Shown here: positions 32,429 through 42,708 of the stretch, one piece after another
Position numbering within the stretch: the first letter of the stretch is position 1
Layout: the number at the start of each line of letters is the position of its first letter
Assembly: GCA_965226245.1 (NCBI GenBank)
Contig: CBDDCL010000015.1
Coordinates: 7,006,001-7,070,000, forward strand
DNA length: 64,000 nucleotides
Direction of reading: 5' to 3'
From: CBDCYS01 sp965226245
GTDB lineage: Bacteria; Acidobacteriota; Terriglobia; Bryobacterales; UBA6623
The notes under the pieces: generated by a model
The model's input: the letters and a program-made list of their open reading frames with translations, nothing else
Database searches by the model: none
Told to the model about the DNA's origin: nothing
Translations under genes and position numbers: made by a program

Positions 32429-35400
32429 TCACGGTCCGGATGGCAGCACTCGGCACAGCCGGTAGTAAAGGACGGGAGTTGCGAGCAGCGAGAGAATCAG
32501 CGATACGGTAACGCCGCCTACGACGGCGATCGCCAAAGGTTGCAGGATCTGCGCGCCCGCGCCCAGCCCGAGCGCAAGCGGCGCCATGCCGAGGATGGTT
32601 GCAAGAGCCGTCATGATGATCGGCCGCAGACGGCGACGCCCCGCACGAAGGAGCGCTTCTCGCAACGGCAGGCCTTGCGCGCGGAAGAACTGTTCCGAGT
32701 CGAGCATCAGAATTCCGTTCTTGTGAACGATGCCGACGACCATGATCATGCCCATGAACGAGCAGATATTCAAAGTAGAGCCGGTGATCCATAGCGCGGC
32801 CAGCGAACCGGAGCCGCACAATACCGTTGCTGCGAGAATCGCCAGCGGTTGGGCAAAGGCGCGAAACTCGAACACGAGAACAATGAATATCAGCAGGATC
32901 GAGCCGACCAGGACCTGCGCCAGCCCATGAAAGGATTCCCGCTGAATCTGATAGAGACCTCCGTATTCGATGTCGGTTCCCGCCGCCAACTCCACTTCGT
33001 CTGTGAGTCGCCGCTGAATTTCGCTGATCGTAGCCCCCAGATCCCTCCCCGAAAGCTGGGCTGTGACGACCACGGCTTCTTTGAGGTTGTAGCGGTGGAT
33101 TTCGCGCTGCCCCTCGTCTATGGTTACTTCCGCGATACTCGCCATGGGGAGAGTAACACCCAAGGGCGAGGTCACGAGAGTCGACTCGAGGTCGGCGATT
33201 CGCGAGCGCCGATGTTCGGGATAGCGCACTCGAATCCCGTAGATACGGTTCCGGACAATCGTCTCGGAAGCGCGGACTCCGTCGAGCATCGCCGCCTGCA
33301 ACTCAGCCACTTGCTGGGTCGTGAAGCCGGCCCGGCCCGCCTTGACTGGGTCGACTCGAAACTTCACGAGGGGACCGATGACGACGTTCTGGTTCATCAC
33401 ATCGACCACGCCAGGGACGCCGGGCAACCAGTCCTCGATTCTTTGCGCGATGTTGAGGGCCGTGGCGGGGTCGGGATGGGAGATCTTGATCTCGATCGGT
33501 TCAGGCGACCAGGCCAAGTCGCCGATGAGATCTTCAAGAATGTGTGGGAACTCGACCTCGATGGCGGGCTCGCTTGCGATGATGCGCCGGCGGATTTCAG
33601 CGGTAACTTCGGCGAGAGGCCGGCGCGGAAAGGACTTGAGCTTGACCAAGAAGTCGCCCGTATTCGGTTCGGCGATCGCCAGCGCCAAACGCGCCCCCGT
33701 CCGCCGGGAATAGCTCTCCACTTCGGGCGTATCGCGCAGGATGTCTTCGACGTGCAACAGTACACGGTCGGTCTCTTCGAGAGAAGTCCCGGGCGGGGTG
33801 ACGTAGTCGAGCACGAATGCGCCTTCGTCGACTTCGGGCAAGAAGCCGCTGCCAAGGCGAAAGTAGACGCCCACGGAAAGCGCGACAACTAGCAACAGGC
33901 AGACAAGCGCTGCTCCAGAACGCTCCAAACAGATGGACAACCAGCGGCCGTAGCGCTGAGCGACCGCTCGCATCAGCCGACCTTCGCCCGCTTGTTCGGC
34001 CTCTTCGAGGGTTTCGGCTCGGGGGCCGCAGCGGGGGCGGAGCAGGATCTTGGCGAGCACTGGGGTGAAGAATATCGCCAGGGCGAGGGATGCCAGCAGA
34101 GCCGTCACCATCGTTGAGGCCAAGGAACGAAAAAACACCGCGGCGATTCCACCGATGAATATCAGCGGCACGAAAACCATGATGAGCGTTAGCGTCGAAC
34201 CGATCAGAGCGGGCGTCAGCTCCGTAATCGCACTGCGGGCGGACTCGGCCCGCGACTGCCCCATGGACTGGTGGACAGTGATGTTTTCGACCATGACGAT
34301 GGCGTCGTCGATGACGATTCCGACGCAAGCGGCCATGCCTCCCAGCGTCATCAGGTTGAAGCTCATCGAGAACCAGCGCATAAAGACCACGGCGATCAGC
34401 AGCGAGATGGGGATCACCAGCGCGGCGATCAGGGTGGTACGCCAGTCCTTGAGGAAGGCCATCAGCACAGCGACGCTTAAGGCGAGCCCCAGCAGAATGG
34501 CGTCGACAACGCCAACGATCGAGTCACGAACGAGAATGGACTGGTCGTAAAACGTGGCGAGACGAATATCGGCGGGCAAGCTGCGTTCGATGCGCTCGAT
34601 TTCTTCATTGACCGCCTGCGCGATCCGCAGGGCGTTGCCGTCGGGCTGCTGCAGCACGTTGATGAGCACTGCTGGGCGGCCCTCGGCGGTGACGATGTTG
34701 TAGACGGGCCGCTCTCCTTTGACGACTTCCGCAATGTCCGCGATCCGAATCGGGACGCCGTCAAGAACGGCCACCACGGCCTGCTCGATCTGCTCCCGCT
34801 CGCGCATCAGCCCCGTGACGGTAGTGAGATACAGGCGGTAGTTTTCCTGGATCATCCCGCTGGCGGAGATGATGTTGCCCGAGCGGATCGCGTCCACGAC
34901 TTTGGTCAATCCCAGCCCGTATCGGTTCAGCTTCTCGGGGTCGACGATGACGTGGAACTCGGGTTCGCGGCCGCCCACGATGCGCGCCTCCATCACACCG
35001 GGTATGCGGTACAGCCGCGGGGCGATATCCCAGTAGGCCAGTTCCCAGAGCTCGGCGAGACTGCGGTCAGGCGAGGTCAGGCTGAAGCCGACTGTCGGAA
35101 AGACCGAAAAAGTCAGCCGGTTGATGTAGAAGCTTGATTCCGGCGGCAACGTGGGAGCGATCTGAGAGATCTCGCCCTGGACGAGTTGCAATGCGTCGAC
35201 AATATCGACATCCCAGCGAAAGAATACGCTGATCTCGGTTTCGCCGCGTGCCGTGACCGAGCGGATGTCGGTAACACCTGGAATTCTGCGGGCAGCCTCC
35301 TCGAGTCGGCGCGTCACCGTGACCATCTGCAGGTCGACCGGCGTAACGCCGTTGTTGACAAGAATGACGACACGCGGGAAGTCGGTCTGGGGAAATAGTG

Positions 35401-35512
35401 AAACCGGCAGGCTAAAGGCGAAGACCAGGCCGGCCAGAGAGAACGCCACAGCTACGAGAATCAGCGCTTTCCCGTAAGCTTCGACGAAGCGGGCTAGCGA
35501 GTCCGATTTCAT
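32429..35512 (-). CDS. RND-family efflux transporter (inner-membrane pump)
   Basis: This 1,027-residue protein has the RND layout: N-terminal helix, porter loop, helices 2-6, second porter loop, helices 8-12. Proton-relay residues are present as Asp-Asp in GIVIDDAIVMVENI and Lys in VGIVHKNGILM, the HAE1 pattern of drug/organic efflux rather than the metal type. It is the last gene of a tolC-hlyD-RND operon, coupled to the adaptor by a 4-bp overlap (ATGA at 35509-35512). Substrate cannot be inferred. Confidence 0.93.
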   Translation of the reverse strand: MKSDSLARFVEAYGKALILVAVAFSLAGLVFAFSLPVSLFPQTDFPRVVILVNNGVTPVDLQMVTVTRRLEEAARRIPGVTDIRSVTARGETEISVFFRWDVDIVDALQLVQGEISQIAPTLPPESSFYINRLTFSVFPTVGFSLTSPDRSLAELWELAYWDIAPRLYRIPGVMEARIVGGREPEFHVIVDPEKLNRYGLGLTKVVDAIRSGNIISASGMIQENYRLYLTTVTGLMREREQIEQAVVAVLDGVPIRIADIAEVVKGERPVYNIVTAEGRPAVLINVLQQPDGNALRIAQAVNEEIERIERSLPADIRLATFYDQSILVRDSIVGVVDAILLGLALSVAVLMAFLKDWRTTLIAALVIPISLLIAVVFMRWFSMSFNLMTLGGMAACVGIVIDDAIVMVENITVHQSMGQSRAESARSAITELTPALIGSTLTLIMVFVPLIFIGGIAAVFFRSLASTMVTALLASLALAIFFTPVLAKILLRPRCGPRAETLEEAEQAGEGRLMRAVAQRYGRWLSICLERSGAALVCLLLVVALSVGVYFRLGSGFLPEVDEGAFVLDYVTPPGTSLEETDRVLLHVEDILRDTPEVESYSRRTGARLALAIAEPNTGDFLVKLKSFPRRPLAEVTAEIRRRIIASEPAIEVEFPHILEDLIGDLAWSPEPIEIKISHPDPATALNIAQRIEDWLPGVPGVVDVMNQNVVIGPLVKFRVDPVKAGRAGFTTQQVAELQAAMLDGVRASETIVRNRIYGIRVRYPEHRRSRIADLESTLVTSPLGVTLPMASIAEVTIDEGQREIHRYNLKEAVVVTAQLSGRDLGATISEIQRRLTDEVELAAGTDIEYGGLYQIQRESFHGLAQVLVGSILLIFIVLVFEFRAFAQPLAILAATVLCGSGSLAALWITGSTLNICSFMGMIMVVGIVHKNGILMLDSEQFFRAQGLPLREALLRAGRRRLRPIIMTALATILGMAPLALGLGAGAQILQPLAIAVVGGVTVSLILSLLATPVLYYRLCRVLPSGP

Positions 35513-36747
35513 GGACCCGGCTCCGCCTCACTGACGGCCAAGCCATCTGACAACCCGTAGCCGCCCTCGACAACAACGGTCTCGCCGATTTTGATCCCTT
35601 CAAGGATCTCGACGGTTGAACTTGAGACGACTCCCACTTGGACGCGGTTCTTGCGCACGCTTTGATCGTCGCCGACGCTCCAGACGACCCCAAACGAGCG
35701 ATCACGCTCGAACTCAATTGCTGAGAGCGGAACGGTTACGGCTTGCCTGCGTTGCCCGGTCACGACCGTCAATTGGCCAAACACTCCCGCTTTGATCTCG
35801 CCGCCCGGGTTGGGAATCTCGCACCAGACCTCCACCGTCCGCCGGGCCGCGTCAACCGCTTGGTTGACCACCGTCAGCTTCCCGGAGCGGGCGGTGCCCG
35901 GGTCGTCCGAGCTGACGAACCGGCAGAGCTGCTGAGAGCGTAATTCGCGTGTCTTTTCTTCCGGAAACTGGCCGCGGGCCACGGCAACAGACAGGTCCAT
36001 GACGGTAAAGATCGGGGCGTCGGGCCGAGCCATATCGCCGGGGTAGAGGAACTGCTCGGTGATGAACCCCGGCGAAGGGCTTTTGACTTGAGCGAAGGCG
36101 AGCTGCGCTTTAACCAACTCCAATTGAGCTTCGGCTTGGAGCAGGCGGCTCTCGGCGATCCGAATGTCCAGCCGGCGTGACTGGCCCGTTAGGATCTCGA
36201 GCGACCTTTGGGCCACCCGCTGCGCGGTCTGGGCCTGCTCATATTGCGTCTTGGCCAGCAAGAGATCGCGCTCGGGCAGGGCTCCTTCCGCTACCAGAGA
36301 TTGGCGGCGCTCGAAGATTTGCTTGGCCTGGTTCAGCGCCGCCGCCGTGCGTTCCAGCTCACCTTGCACTCGTTCAACCTCGGTGGCTAGGGTTCCGGCG
36401 GACGTTCTTTCTAGCGTCGCCTGGGCGTCCGAGACTCGCGCCTTGGCTTCGGCGAGTTGGGCGTCAATGTCTGCGGCGCTCAGCCAGGCCAAGGTCTGTC
36501 GCTCGGCCACGCGGTCTCCCTTACGGGCGCCCAACCGCACGATCGGCGCCGTCAGCTTCGAGGCGACCTTGGCTTCGGACTTCGGAAAGATCGTCGCCGG
36601 GGCGCTGACGGCTTGCTCGACGTCTTGCAGGGTTGCCTGCGCTGTTCGTACCTCGACGACGATCTCCGGCTCGGCGTCCTCTTGAGCGGGAGCACAGCCC
36701 AAGAAGGTCAACAAGGCCAAAACGAGCGTTTTGCTTGAAACGTTCAT
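35509..36747 (-). CDS. HlyD/RND periplasmic adaptor lipoprotein
   Basis: This 412-residue membrane-fusion protein has a lipobox near residue 18 (LTFLGCAP) for anchoring to the inner membrane. A long alpha-hairpin coiled coil follows (residues ~95-215, rich in Ala/Glu/Gln: AKARVSDAQATLERT), flanked by lipoyl halves. Beta-barrel and membrane-proximal domains come last (VTVPLSAIEFERD). It links the RND pump to the TolC-like channel and overlaps both neighbours by 4 bp. Confidence 0.92.
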   Translation of the reverse strand: MNVSSKTLVLALLTFLGCAPAQEDAEPEIVVEVRTAQATLQDVEQAVSAPATIFPKSEAKVASKLTAPIVRLGARKGDRVAERQTLAWLSAADIDAQLAEAKARVSDAQATLERTSAGTLATEVERVQGELERTAAALNQAKQIFERRQSLVAEGALPERDLLLAKTQYEQAQTAQRVAQRSLEILTGQSRRLDIRIAESRLLQAEAQLELVKAQLAFAQVKSPSPGFITEQFLYPGDMARPDAPIFTVMDLSVAVARGQFPEEKTRELRSQQLCRFVSSDDPGTARSGKLTVVNQAVDAARRTVEVWCEIPNPGGEIKAGVFGQLTVVTGQRRQAVTVPLSAIEFERDRSFGVVWSVGDDQSVRKNRVQVGVVSSSTVEILEGIKIGETVVVEGGYGLSDGLAVSEAEPGP

Positions 36748-38051
36748 CGCCCTGCCGCCGCCTCGTAGTCCGCACGAGCCCGGTGGTATTCCGCTAGCGC
36801 CGCGTAAAATCCCCCGCCGGCCATGGTGACTTGCTCTTGCGAGAGCACGACGTCGAGCGCAGAACCCTCGCCGCTGTGATAAAGCAGTCGGACTAGGCGC
36901 AGGTTCTCTCGCGCATCGCTGAACTCGCTTTCGGCCATCGAAATCCGTTCCTGCGACGATTGCACGCTCGATCGCGCGGCGAGGTACTCGCGGGTGAATG
37001 CTCTTTCAGCCGAAGCACGCTCGAAGTCCACTTGTTCTCGTTGAAAGCGCACCGCCCGCACTTGGCTGCGCGTCCGGAACCAATCGAAGACAGGGATGTT
37101 GAGGTTCACGTACGCAGCGTACCCGCGCTGGTCGCCCCGGACCTGATTCGCATCCAACCCATATCGAAACACGACATCGACTTGCGGCTTGAGGCTGGCT
37201 AGCGCGATGTTCCGCTGGGCGTCCAAGGAGCGGCCCACGGCTGCGAACCGTTCGAGCTCGGGTCGACGTTCGAGTGCGGCCGTAGCTTCTCCTGAGCCCT
37301 GTTCGAGTGTTTCGGCCGGCGGGGCGGGCGGCGCATCCAACACATCCGCGACGGTGAGGTCGCGGTCCGCGTCGTGCGTCCAGAACGATGCGAGAACCTG
37401 ATTGGCCAGTCTCGCATCGAGACGAGCTCGGCTGAGCCGTCGCTCGAACTGGGAACGCTGTGCCGAGGCCTTGAGCAAGTCGGCTCGAGAGGCTTCACCC
37501 TGCTGTTGCCGGGCTCGAACGCGGCGCTCGAACGCGCGTACTTCGTCCAGGCTCGTCTCTTCAAGAACGACGAGCCGACGCGCAAGCAGCAGATCGTAGT
37601 AAGCCATCGCGACGGCGCGGCGTAGGTCGCGGCGGGCGATTTCCAGGTCCGCTATGGCGATGTCCCGCACCGCGCGGGCGACCGCGAGTCCCGCCCGCAA
37701 TCGGCCCGAGAGATCCGGAGCCCAGCTCGCGTCGGCAGTCGCCAGGTATTCGCGCAAGCCATTGAGCGCCACGAAACTGAACCGATTCGGACCATTCCGT
37801 AGCGGGCTGTTGTAGACGTACCCGGCATTGAGACTGAACTGAGGCAACATCTCGGATCGCGCCGCCGTTTGCCGTTCGCGAGCAACGGCCTGTTCGCGAT
37901 CGATGGCTTGCACCGAAGACGGCGCCCCAAGTGCAAGTCGGACGCAGTCGTCTAACGTTAAAGCTTGCTGTTGAGCTCGGGCGGGCGAACCCCCAAGCGC
38001 CGAGAAGAGCGCGCCCCAGAGGCAGATTCGCTTCAGCCACATCGTGATCAT
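36744..38051 (-). CDS. TolC-family outer-membrane channel
   Basis: The start at 38051 follows AGGAGCGG by 3 bp and is preferred to an upstream ATG 18 codons earlier. The 435-residue protein has a signal peptide ending near SPARAQ and two internally related halves of long helices typical of TolC/OEP proteins (SLDEVRAFERRVRARQQQG; ARENLRLVRLLYHSGEGSAL). It is the first gene of the efflux operon. Operons of this order usually export toxic compounds. Confidence 0.9.
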   Translation of the reverse strand: MITMWLKRICLWGALFSALGGSPARAQQQALTLDDCVRLALGAPSSVQAIDREQAVARERQTAARSEMLPQFSLNAGYVYNSPLRNGPNRFSFVALNGLREYLATADASWAPDLSGRLRAGLAVARAVRDIAIADLEIARRDLRRAVAMAYYDLLLARRLVVLEETSLDEVRAFERRVRARQQQGEASRADLLKASAQRSQFERRLSRARLDARLANQVLASFWTHDADRDLTVADVLDAPPAPPAETLEQGSGEATAALERRPELERFAAVGRSLDAQRNIALASLKPQVDVVFRYGLDANQVRGDQRGYAAYVNLNIPVFDWFRTRSQVRAVRFQREQVDFERASAERAFTREYLAARSSVQSSQERISMAESEFSDARENLRLVRLLYHSGEGSALDVVLSQEQVTMAGGGFYAALAEYHRARADYEAAAGR

Positions 38052-39212
38052 CTCCGCTCCTAACTTTACAGAAGCCGCCGCCGATTGATGATACACGCCC
38101 GCCAAACGCTTTGAGAACTCTCCTTTCTTGTCAGGTCCTCAGACGGAGCCAGGACATGCTGCCGTGATCGCGCCGTCTACGCAAGGCTACACTGTCTAGG
38201 CAGCTTTCAGCCACAGATTCAATCAACTGGGCCTGAACCCGTGGCCCTTAGAGTAAATCCACGCACGATCGCTTCCCACTCGCAACATCTCACAAGACGA
38301 AAAAAATCGCACGCCAAGGCCGATTGAGCGGCGGTTAGGGGCCGAAAGTTGCCCTGTTCGACTTGCTTGTTGATGCCGCCACCGGCTACTATTATATCGG
38401 GCCGGCTCTTCGAGTTTCTGAACGCGCTTGGCCGCGATGTCGAGATTGCCGTGCGGCCCAATGCGCCGCGATCGTCAGCCGTCCCATGCTAGCGTTGTGG
38501 TGCAGCCGTAGCGGGTCGGTGAAACACTATGGGTAATATGAAGTAGTAGCGTTTCACCAGAGATGGCAAGCTGGCGGCTGCTCTCACCGATCGGATTGCT
38601 CGCGGGAAACGTCTCTGCATGTAAGTTTGATCGCGCCTCACAGGGAACTGTTTTTGGAGGAATTCGGGAAGTACTTTGACAGCGTTGAGATAGTTGATTA
38701 CCCACATTCGAATCGAGACGCCGTCGGATCACGTCCGTGGGCTGTGATTGCAAGAGAGCGGTCCCGGCGCCAGCCCGAGGATGGATTGCGTACCGCGTAG
38801 GGTTCTGGGTTTGTACCAGAACGAAGCGAAAGTCTCGGCGGGCTCACTCTATGAGGCGGCGGCACTGGGGTTGAAGGCGAAGCGGCGCAGGGGGCCTTCG
38901 GCGACGGTGTCCGTCGAAGAGACCCAGAGAAAAGCGACCGGCTTCCCCCTCTCAGTTTGTCACTCTCTGGATCACGGGGCTCGAGAGTGCTCCTCCGGAT
39001 CAGGCACTCCTGCGCCGGGGAATGCGGCACAGAATCGTATTGCCCTCAACCTTTCAGCTCTCCTGCTGAGCGCAGTTCTTCGACTGCTTCTGGTACCGTC
39101 AATGGCTCACGTTCCTGATTTCCCGGAGGATCTATTTGAACTCCCGTTGGCCGGGAAACATAACAGTCAATGAAGATCAACGGGTTGCGGTTAACTCCCG
39201 AATTCCCAATCC
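38052..39212. other. 1.2-kb stretch without an assignable gene
   Basis: Short open frames exist on both strands. One plus-strand stretch, ISLHVS-like through APHRELFLEEFGKYFDSVEI at about 38600-38700, looks protein-like but has no start and I do not recognise it. No RNA gene or repeat is evident. It may be decayed coding DNA between the efflux operon and the satellite-like block. Confidence 0.4.
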
Positions 39213-40169
39213 CTAAGAGGTAGGATTTCGGGAATTCAAATCTCGATCGAACTCGAACTCCTCGTCTTCAAGGTAGTAACGAATTTCTCGGCCCCCGCCC
39301 CGGTTCAGTTCTCCAGGGGCCACTGTTGAGAGCCTCCTCGACTTGGTGCTTGCTCAGACCGTTTTCTCGGGCCAGTGCAACAATCTGTTTCCTGGTTGCT
39401 GCCTAGTCGGCCGAGCAAGATAGTCTCGATGACTTCGTCAGTTGACTGCACAGAATGACTGTCACAGGTGTTCGACGGGAGAAATCCGACTCCACGCTCG
39501 AACCGCATGGCAAAGTTTTGCACGGGTGCCAGCAAGTTCTCGAACTGCATCGGAGAAGGGGTCACTATGTAGGTCGCCGTCTCGCGGACCGGCCCGCGGC
39601 TCCTGCTGGTCCTGCGCCGACCCTGAGTATTGTGCAAGTCCCCGGTAGCTGATTTCCAGCTCCCAGCTTTCGTCACGTTGACCTTCTACCTTCAGTCCGA
39701 CGAAGGTAACCGCCAGCAATTGTGCTGGCCGCGACATCTTCGCCCAAAGCCCTGAGCGAAGGAGCAACTCGATAGCGCGCTCGTACCCATAACGGGCGAC
39801 GTGGCCCTTCGGTTTGACGAGCTGCTTGCCCTTGGGAATCGAGGGTACTTCAAAGCGCTGGGCAATCCAGCGGATAGCCTCTTTGAGGCCGCATTCTTGA
39901 ACGTCTATAACGAGGTCGATAGGACCCATCAGCCCGCCGTCGCAGGCGATGCCGAAGCACTTGACCTTGTTGTAGTGCCTGTCGATGCCAACCGATGGTG
40001 TGCGGTCGCCGCGATGATGGCGTTCCGGGTGCCAGCAGCGAATCATCCCGGTGTCGAAGACTTCCAGGCCCAAGGCAGACGCAACCTCCCCTATGGGAAC
40101 CTTTTCGCGGATGAACTGAGCATCCGGGATGCCGTCCCCGAAACGAGGGTTCGGTATAATGGACTTCAC
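39213..40169 (-). pseudogene. CHC2 zinc-finger primase-like replication protein, frameshifted
   Basis: The N-terminal 200 residues are in one frame (GTG 40169). They contain a primase-type zinc finger (IRCWHPERHHRGDRTPSV ... KCFGIACDGG) and QECGLKEAIRWIAQRF. After SYRGLAQYSG (near 39630) coding character moves to another frame (RETATYIVTPSPMQFENLLA; STDEVIETILLGRLG). It moves again near 39400 (KQIVALARENGLSKHQVEEA) and once more to a tail REIRYYLEDEEFEFDRDL ending at 39213. The pattern suggests one ~400-residue gene with an internal deletion and frameshifts. It probably served replication of the mobile element. Confidence 0.6.
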
Positions 40170-40267
40170 AGGTTGCGAACCAAAGAACGCCCTGCCGGTG
40201 GCCGCCGTGCGGGGCGTTGCGTTTTCAGGTGTCCAATTGTTCCGGTCTCCCCCTTTGGGAGCTGGTC

Positions 40268-40663
40268 TCAAACGTTCCCGCGGCGAAAACCTAACTCGGC
40301 CAGCTCGATACCCAGCCGGGCCGCGGAACTGGGAGTCAGTCCAAACTCGCTCGCATACCGAATGAACAGTGCCCAATTCTTGTTTGAGATGGCGACCTCG
40401 GGACGTTGCTGGGTATAGCCATTTGTGCCCACGGTCATCGTCAGCCCGTCACACCGTAGGACGGCATCTGACTGCCGTGCGGTAGCGTAAACCGCGCACA
40501 GACCCTCCAGAACAGGCAAGTTTTCCTCCGTAAGCAGCCGCTTTTCGACCAGCTTCGGCGCGACCCGTTTCCAAAGCGCTCGGCCCTCAGGGGGTAGCCA
40601 CCTCGGAGCATTTGGTGCACGCTTCAACGGCTCAAGTTTCGCTTGTGCAACGACTTGTGGCAT
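40268..40663 (-). CDS. Phage terminase small subunit, P27 family
   Basis: The 131-residue protein has the P27-family pattern: APRWLPPEGRALWKRVAPKL at the N-terminus, a central helical region with LTVT-like DGLTMTVG, and a C-terminal ASEFGLTPSSAARLGI. Small terminases recognise packaging sites on DNA. No large terminase or capsid genes are visible, so the context resembles a phage satellite rather than a prophage. It is on the same strand as the primase-like and DUF1376-like genes. Confidence 0.8.
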   Translation of the reverse strand: MPQVVAQAKLEPLKRAPNAPRWLPPEGRALWKRVAPKLVEKRLLTEENLPVLEGLCAVYATARQSDAVLRCDGLTMTVGTNGYTQQRPEVAISNKNWALFIRYASEFGLTPSSAARLGIELAELGFRRGNV

Positions 40664-40836
40664 TTTTTCACCTATGTGGTTCGTTCAAAGCTTCACGGAT
40701 TCTGGGCTGAACGTCCCCTTCCCCCCCGTCGTGTGCCCGCCCGCTCGTGAGTCGAAAACTATGAGTAACGCGCGTTCGCCTGCCGGGGTCTCCAGGCCTT
40801 CACTTCGTAGCGATTCGCCCGCCCCTCCCTTGCTGG

Positions 40837-41046
40837 TCATTCCGTTGGACTTATCGCCGCCGTGCTCTCTGCGGCCTTGCGCCGCTGGAACGCCCGAGCC
40901 CAGCAAACTTGGAACTGGGTGTGCTTCTGGGTATCCGCCAATATCACGCGAGCCGCCAGGTCGTTAGTCGCGTCGTAGTCTCGCTTCTTGCGCATCGAAG
41001 GCTGGTTCGCGAGGCGGGCGCGGGGGCCTTTGGCTTTGCGGTTCAT
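40837..41046 (-). CDS. Small basic hypothetical protein
   Basis: ATG 41046 overlaps the stop of the DUF1376-like gene (ATGA), suggesting translational coupling. The 69-residue product is basic at the N-terminus (MNRKAKGPRARL) and has no recognised domain. The stretch 40664-40836 holds an overlapping open frame on the same strand without clear features. Confidence 0.5.
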   Translation of the reverse strand: MNRKAKGPRARLANQPSMRKKRDYDATNDLAARVILADTQKHTQFQVCWARAFQRRKAAESTAAISPTE

Positions 41047-42128
41047 AGCCTTGCCAACCGTTCCGCAAGTTGCTTGGGTCCACTGCCAGGTCCACTGCCC
41101 AACCCAATTTCTTTCTCGGCTTCAAACCAGCGCTTGACTCGCTCCTTCGCTTCAGCCGCCAACGCGCCCGGTGGTTCTGTACAATCCACGCAAACTTGCT
41201 TGCCGGGGGCAGGCGTCCACACCACTTCGTGCTTGTGCTCAGGACACAGGCCGATTATTGAAAGCTCGATTCTGGGCTCGTGTGGCGGCGGCTCAGCCTG
41301 AGTCTTTGCCGATGTCGTCGAGTCGTCGTACAAACTCTGAGCGCGGGCACTTGCCGCGATAGCGTCGATAACCTTCAACCCGAAGGTGATTGGGTTGACT
41401 TCCGGGTTTTGGCTGAGAGTGTGGCGTCCGTGTTCTTCGATGCCAGCCGCGAACTCGTCGTCAGCGAAGCCTGCGGCTTTCACCTTCTGGACCAGCCGAA
41501 AGAACACCTTGACGGTTATGGTGGGGAAGTTCTGTTTGAGCTTTTGAAAGGTTTTCCCCCAACCATCAGGGAGAGCAGCAGCAGCAGCAGACTGGTGCTC
41601 AGCACTCAAGGTGGGCTCTTCGCCGGTTTCTTTGCTACTGCTGCTGCTACTCTCTCTTTGTTTTTTTTGTTCTGTCTGTTTTGTTTGTCCTGTATGTTTG
41701 TTCTGTTTGTGTTTCAAGTGGGTTAGGCCATGGGTTTCGTTTGGCAAACCCATGGGTTTCGCTTGGGTTCCGAGTGGGTTTTTCCTGGGCCTGCCCCCTT
41801 TTCTCCCGTTAAGCGTCTGTTTCTTCATGAACTTACGAGCTTCAGCTAGCGCCTCACTGGCAGCTCCATTCACCAGACGCCCCTTTTCTTTCGCCGGCGA
41901 GAACTCTTTTGACACGCGCGGCCATACGGATTCCATTTCACTTTCGGTAACGCCGAGAATCCGCGCCAGGAGTGAAGTATCGGCGGGAATGCTGCCGTTG
42001 TGACTGCAGCAATAATCCTGAAGGTCCCGTAACGCGCCGCACTCGGCAAGGTTCATCGTGAGACGAGTCTCGCTGGTGAGCCACCTATCGGGATACGATT
42101 TCACCCATATCACGTTGATGTCACGCAC
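41043..42128 (-). CDS. DUF1376-like mobile-element replication protein
   Basis: This 361-residue protein opens with a winged-helix-like region (WLTSETRLTMNLAECGALRD; GSIPADTSLLARILGVTESE) resembling the DUF1376/YdaU domain of phage replication proteins. A low-complexity linker follows, rich in Lys, Gln, Thr and Ser (around residues 120-175). A C-terminal part has a possible zinc pair (GLCPEHKHEVV ... QVCVDCTEPPG). It overlaps the HTH gene upstream by 8 bp and the small gene downstream by 4 bp, so the block is one operon. Confidence 0.7.
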   Translation of the reverse strand: MRDINVIWVKSYPDRWLTSETRLTMNLAECGALRDLQDYCCSHNGSIPADTSLLARILGVTESEMESVWPRVSKEFSPAKEKGRLVNGAASEALAEARKFMKKQTLNGRKGGRPRKNPLGTQAKPMGLPNETHGLTHLKHKQNKHTGQTKQTEQKKQRESSSSSSKETGEEPTLSAEHQSAAAAALPDGWGKTFQKLKQNFPTITVKVFFRLVQKVKAAGFADDEFAAGIEEHGRHTLSQNPEVNPITFGLKVIDAIAASARAQSLYDDSTTSAKTQAEPPPHEPRIELSIIGLCPEHKHEVVWTPAPGKQVCVDCTEPPGALAAEAKERVKRWFEAEKEIGLGSGPGSGPKQLAERLARL

Positions 42129-42333
42129 ACGCCGTGTCCTCGGCCTGGCGTTTCAGGCTCCGCCCAAGGTACTCGTCGAGCGCGGATTGTGGGTATCTAA
42201 TCAACTTGTTTTCGTACTTGACAAAAGCAGGCCCCTGCCCGGTAAGACGCCAACGCTGGAGCGTCTTCACGCTTACCCCTAGGATTTCAGCGGCTGCCCG
42301 TTCCGGATGTTTCTTTCCCTGTAATTCAGTCAT
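42121..42333 (-). CDS. Excisionase/AlpA-like HTH protein
   Basis: This 70-residue protein has a MerR-type helix-turn-helix (AAEILGVSVKTLQRWRLTG) followed by a wing (YENKLIRYPQSALDEYL). Such proteins direct integrase toward excision or act as transcription activators. Its end overlaps the DUF1376-like gene. Confidence 0.82.
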   Translation of the reverse strand: MTELQGKKHPERAAAEILGVSVKTLQRWRLTGQGPAFVKYENKLIRYPQSALDEYLGRSLKRQAEDTACA

Positions 42334-42402
42334 TTTTCGATTCTCCAGTTCTCCCAGTCTTTGCCATCCTTCCCTTGTTAGAAAACCCGGCAGGCCGCGC
42401 GA

Positions 42403-42633
42403 CTAGGCAGGTTCGCCGCCGCCCGGCTGCGACCTGACCCAGTCTTGCAACGATTCGAGAGAATACCGGACAAGGTAGCCACCTGGCTTCTTGTAACGGG
42501 GCCCCCGGTTCTGGGCGCGGAAGCGTCTGACCGTTGATAGCGACGTGCCGATGAATTTGGCCGCATATCGCTCGTCTTTGTTGAAGCACGGGACATCGTC
42601 GGCAATCTGGCTCGTGACTTGCTCAACAGGCAT
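42403..42633 (-). CDS. Excisionase-like HTH protein
   Basis: This 76-residue protein has a helix-turn-helix (AAKFIGTSLSTVRRFRAQ) and a wing (KPGGYLVRYSLESLQDWV), a second AlpA/excisionase-type DNA-binding protein 69 bp upstream of the first. Tandem excisionase-like genes next to an att site are typical of satellites and integrative elements. Confidence 0.8.
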   Translation of the reverse strand: MPVEQVTSQIADDVPCFNKDERYAAKFIGTSLSTVRRFRAQNRGPRYKKPGGYLVRYSLESLQDWVRSQPGGGEPA

Positions 42634-42708
42634 CAGTGGTTCTTACCTCCGTCCATAGAGTGCCACGGGTAGTTAGAATTGATAGCGGACAAAGAATCCC
42701 TTGGTCTG

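Noticed and set aside
38219..38461. An 80-codon minus-strand frame after the efflux operon
   Set aside because: No start signal, no domain and composition typical of chance frames in GC-rich DNA.
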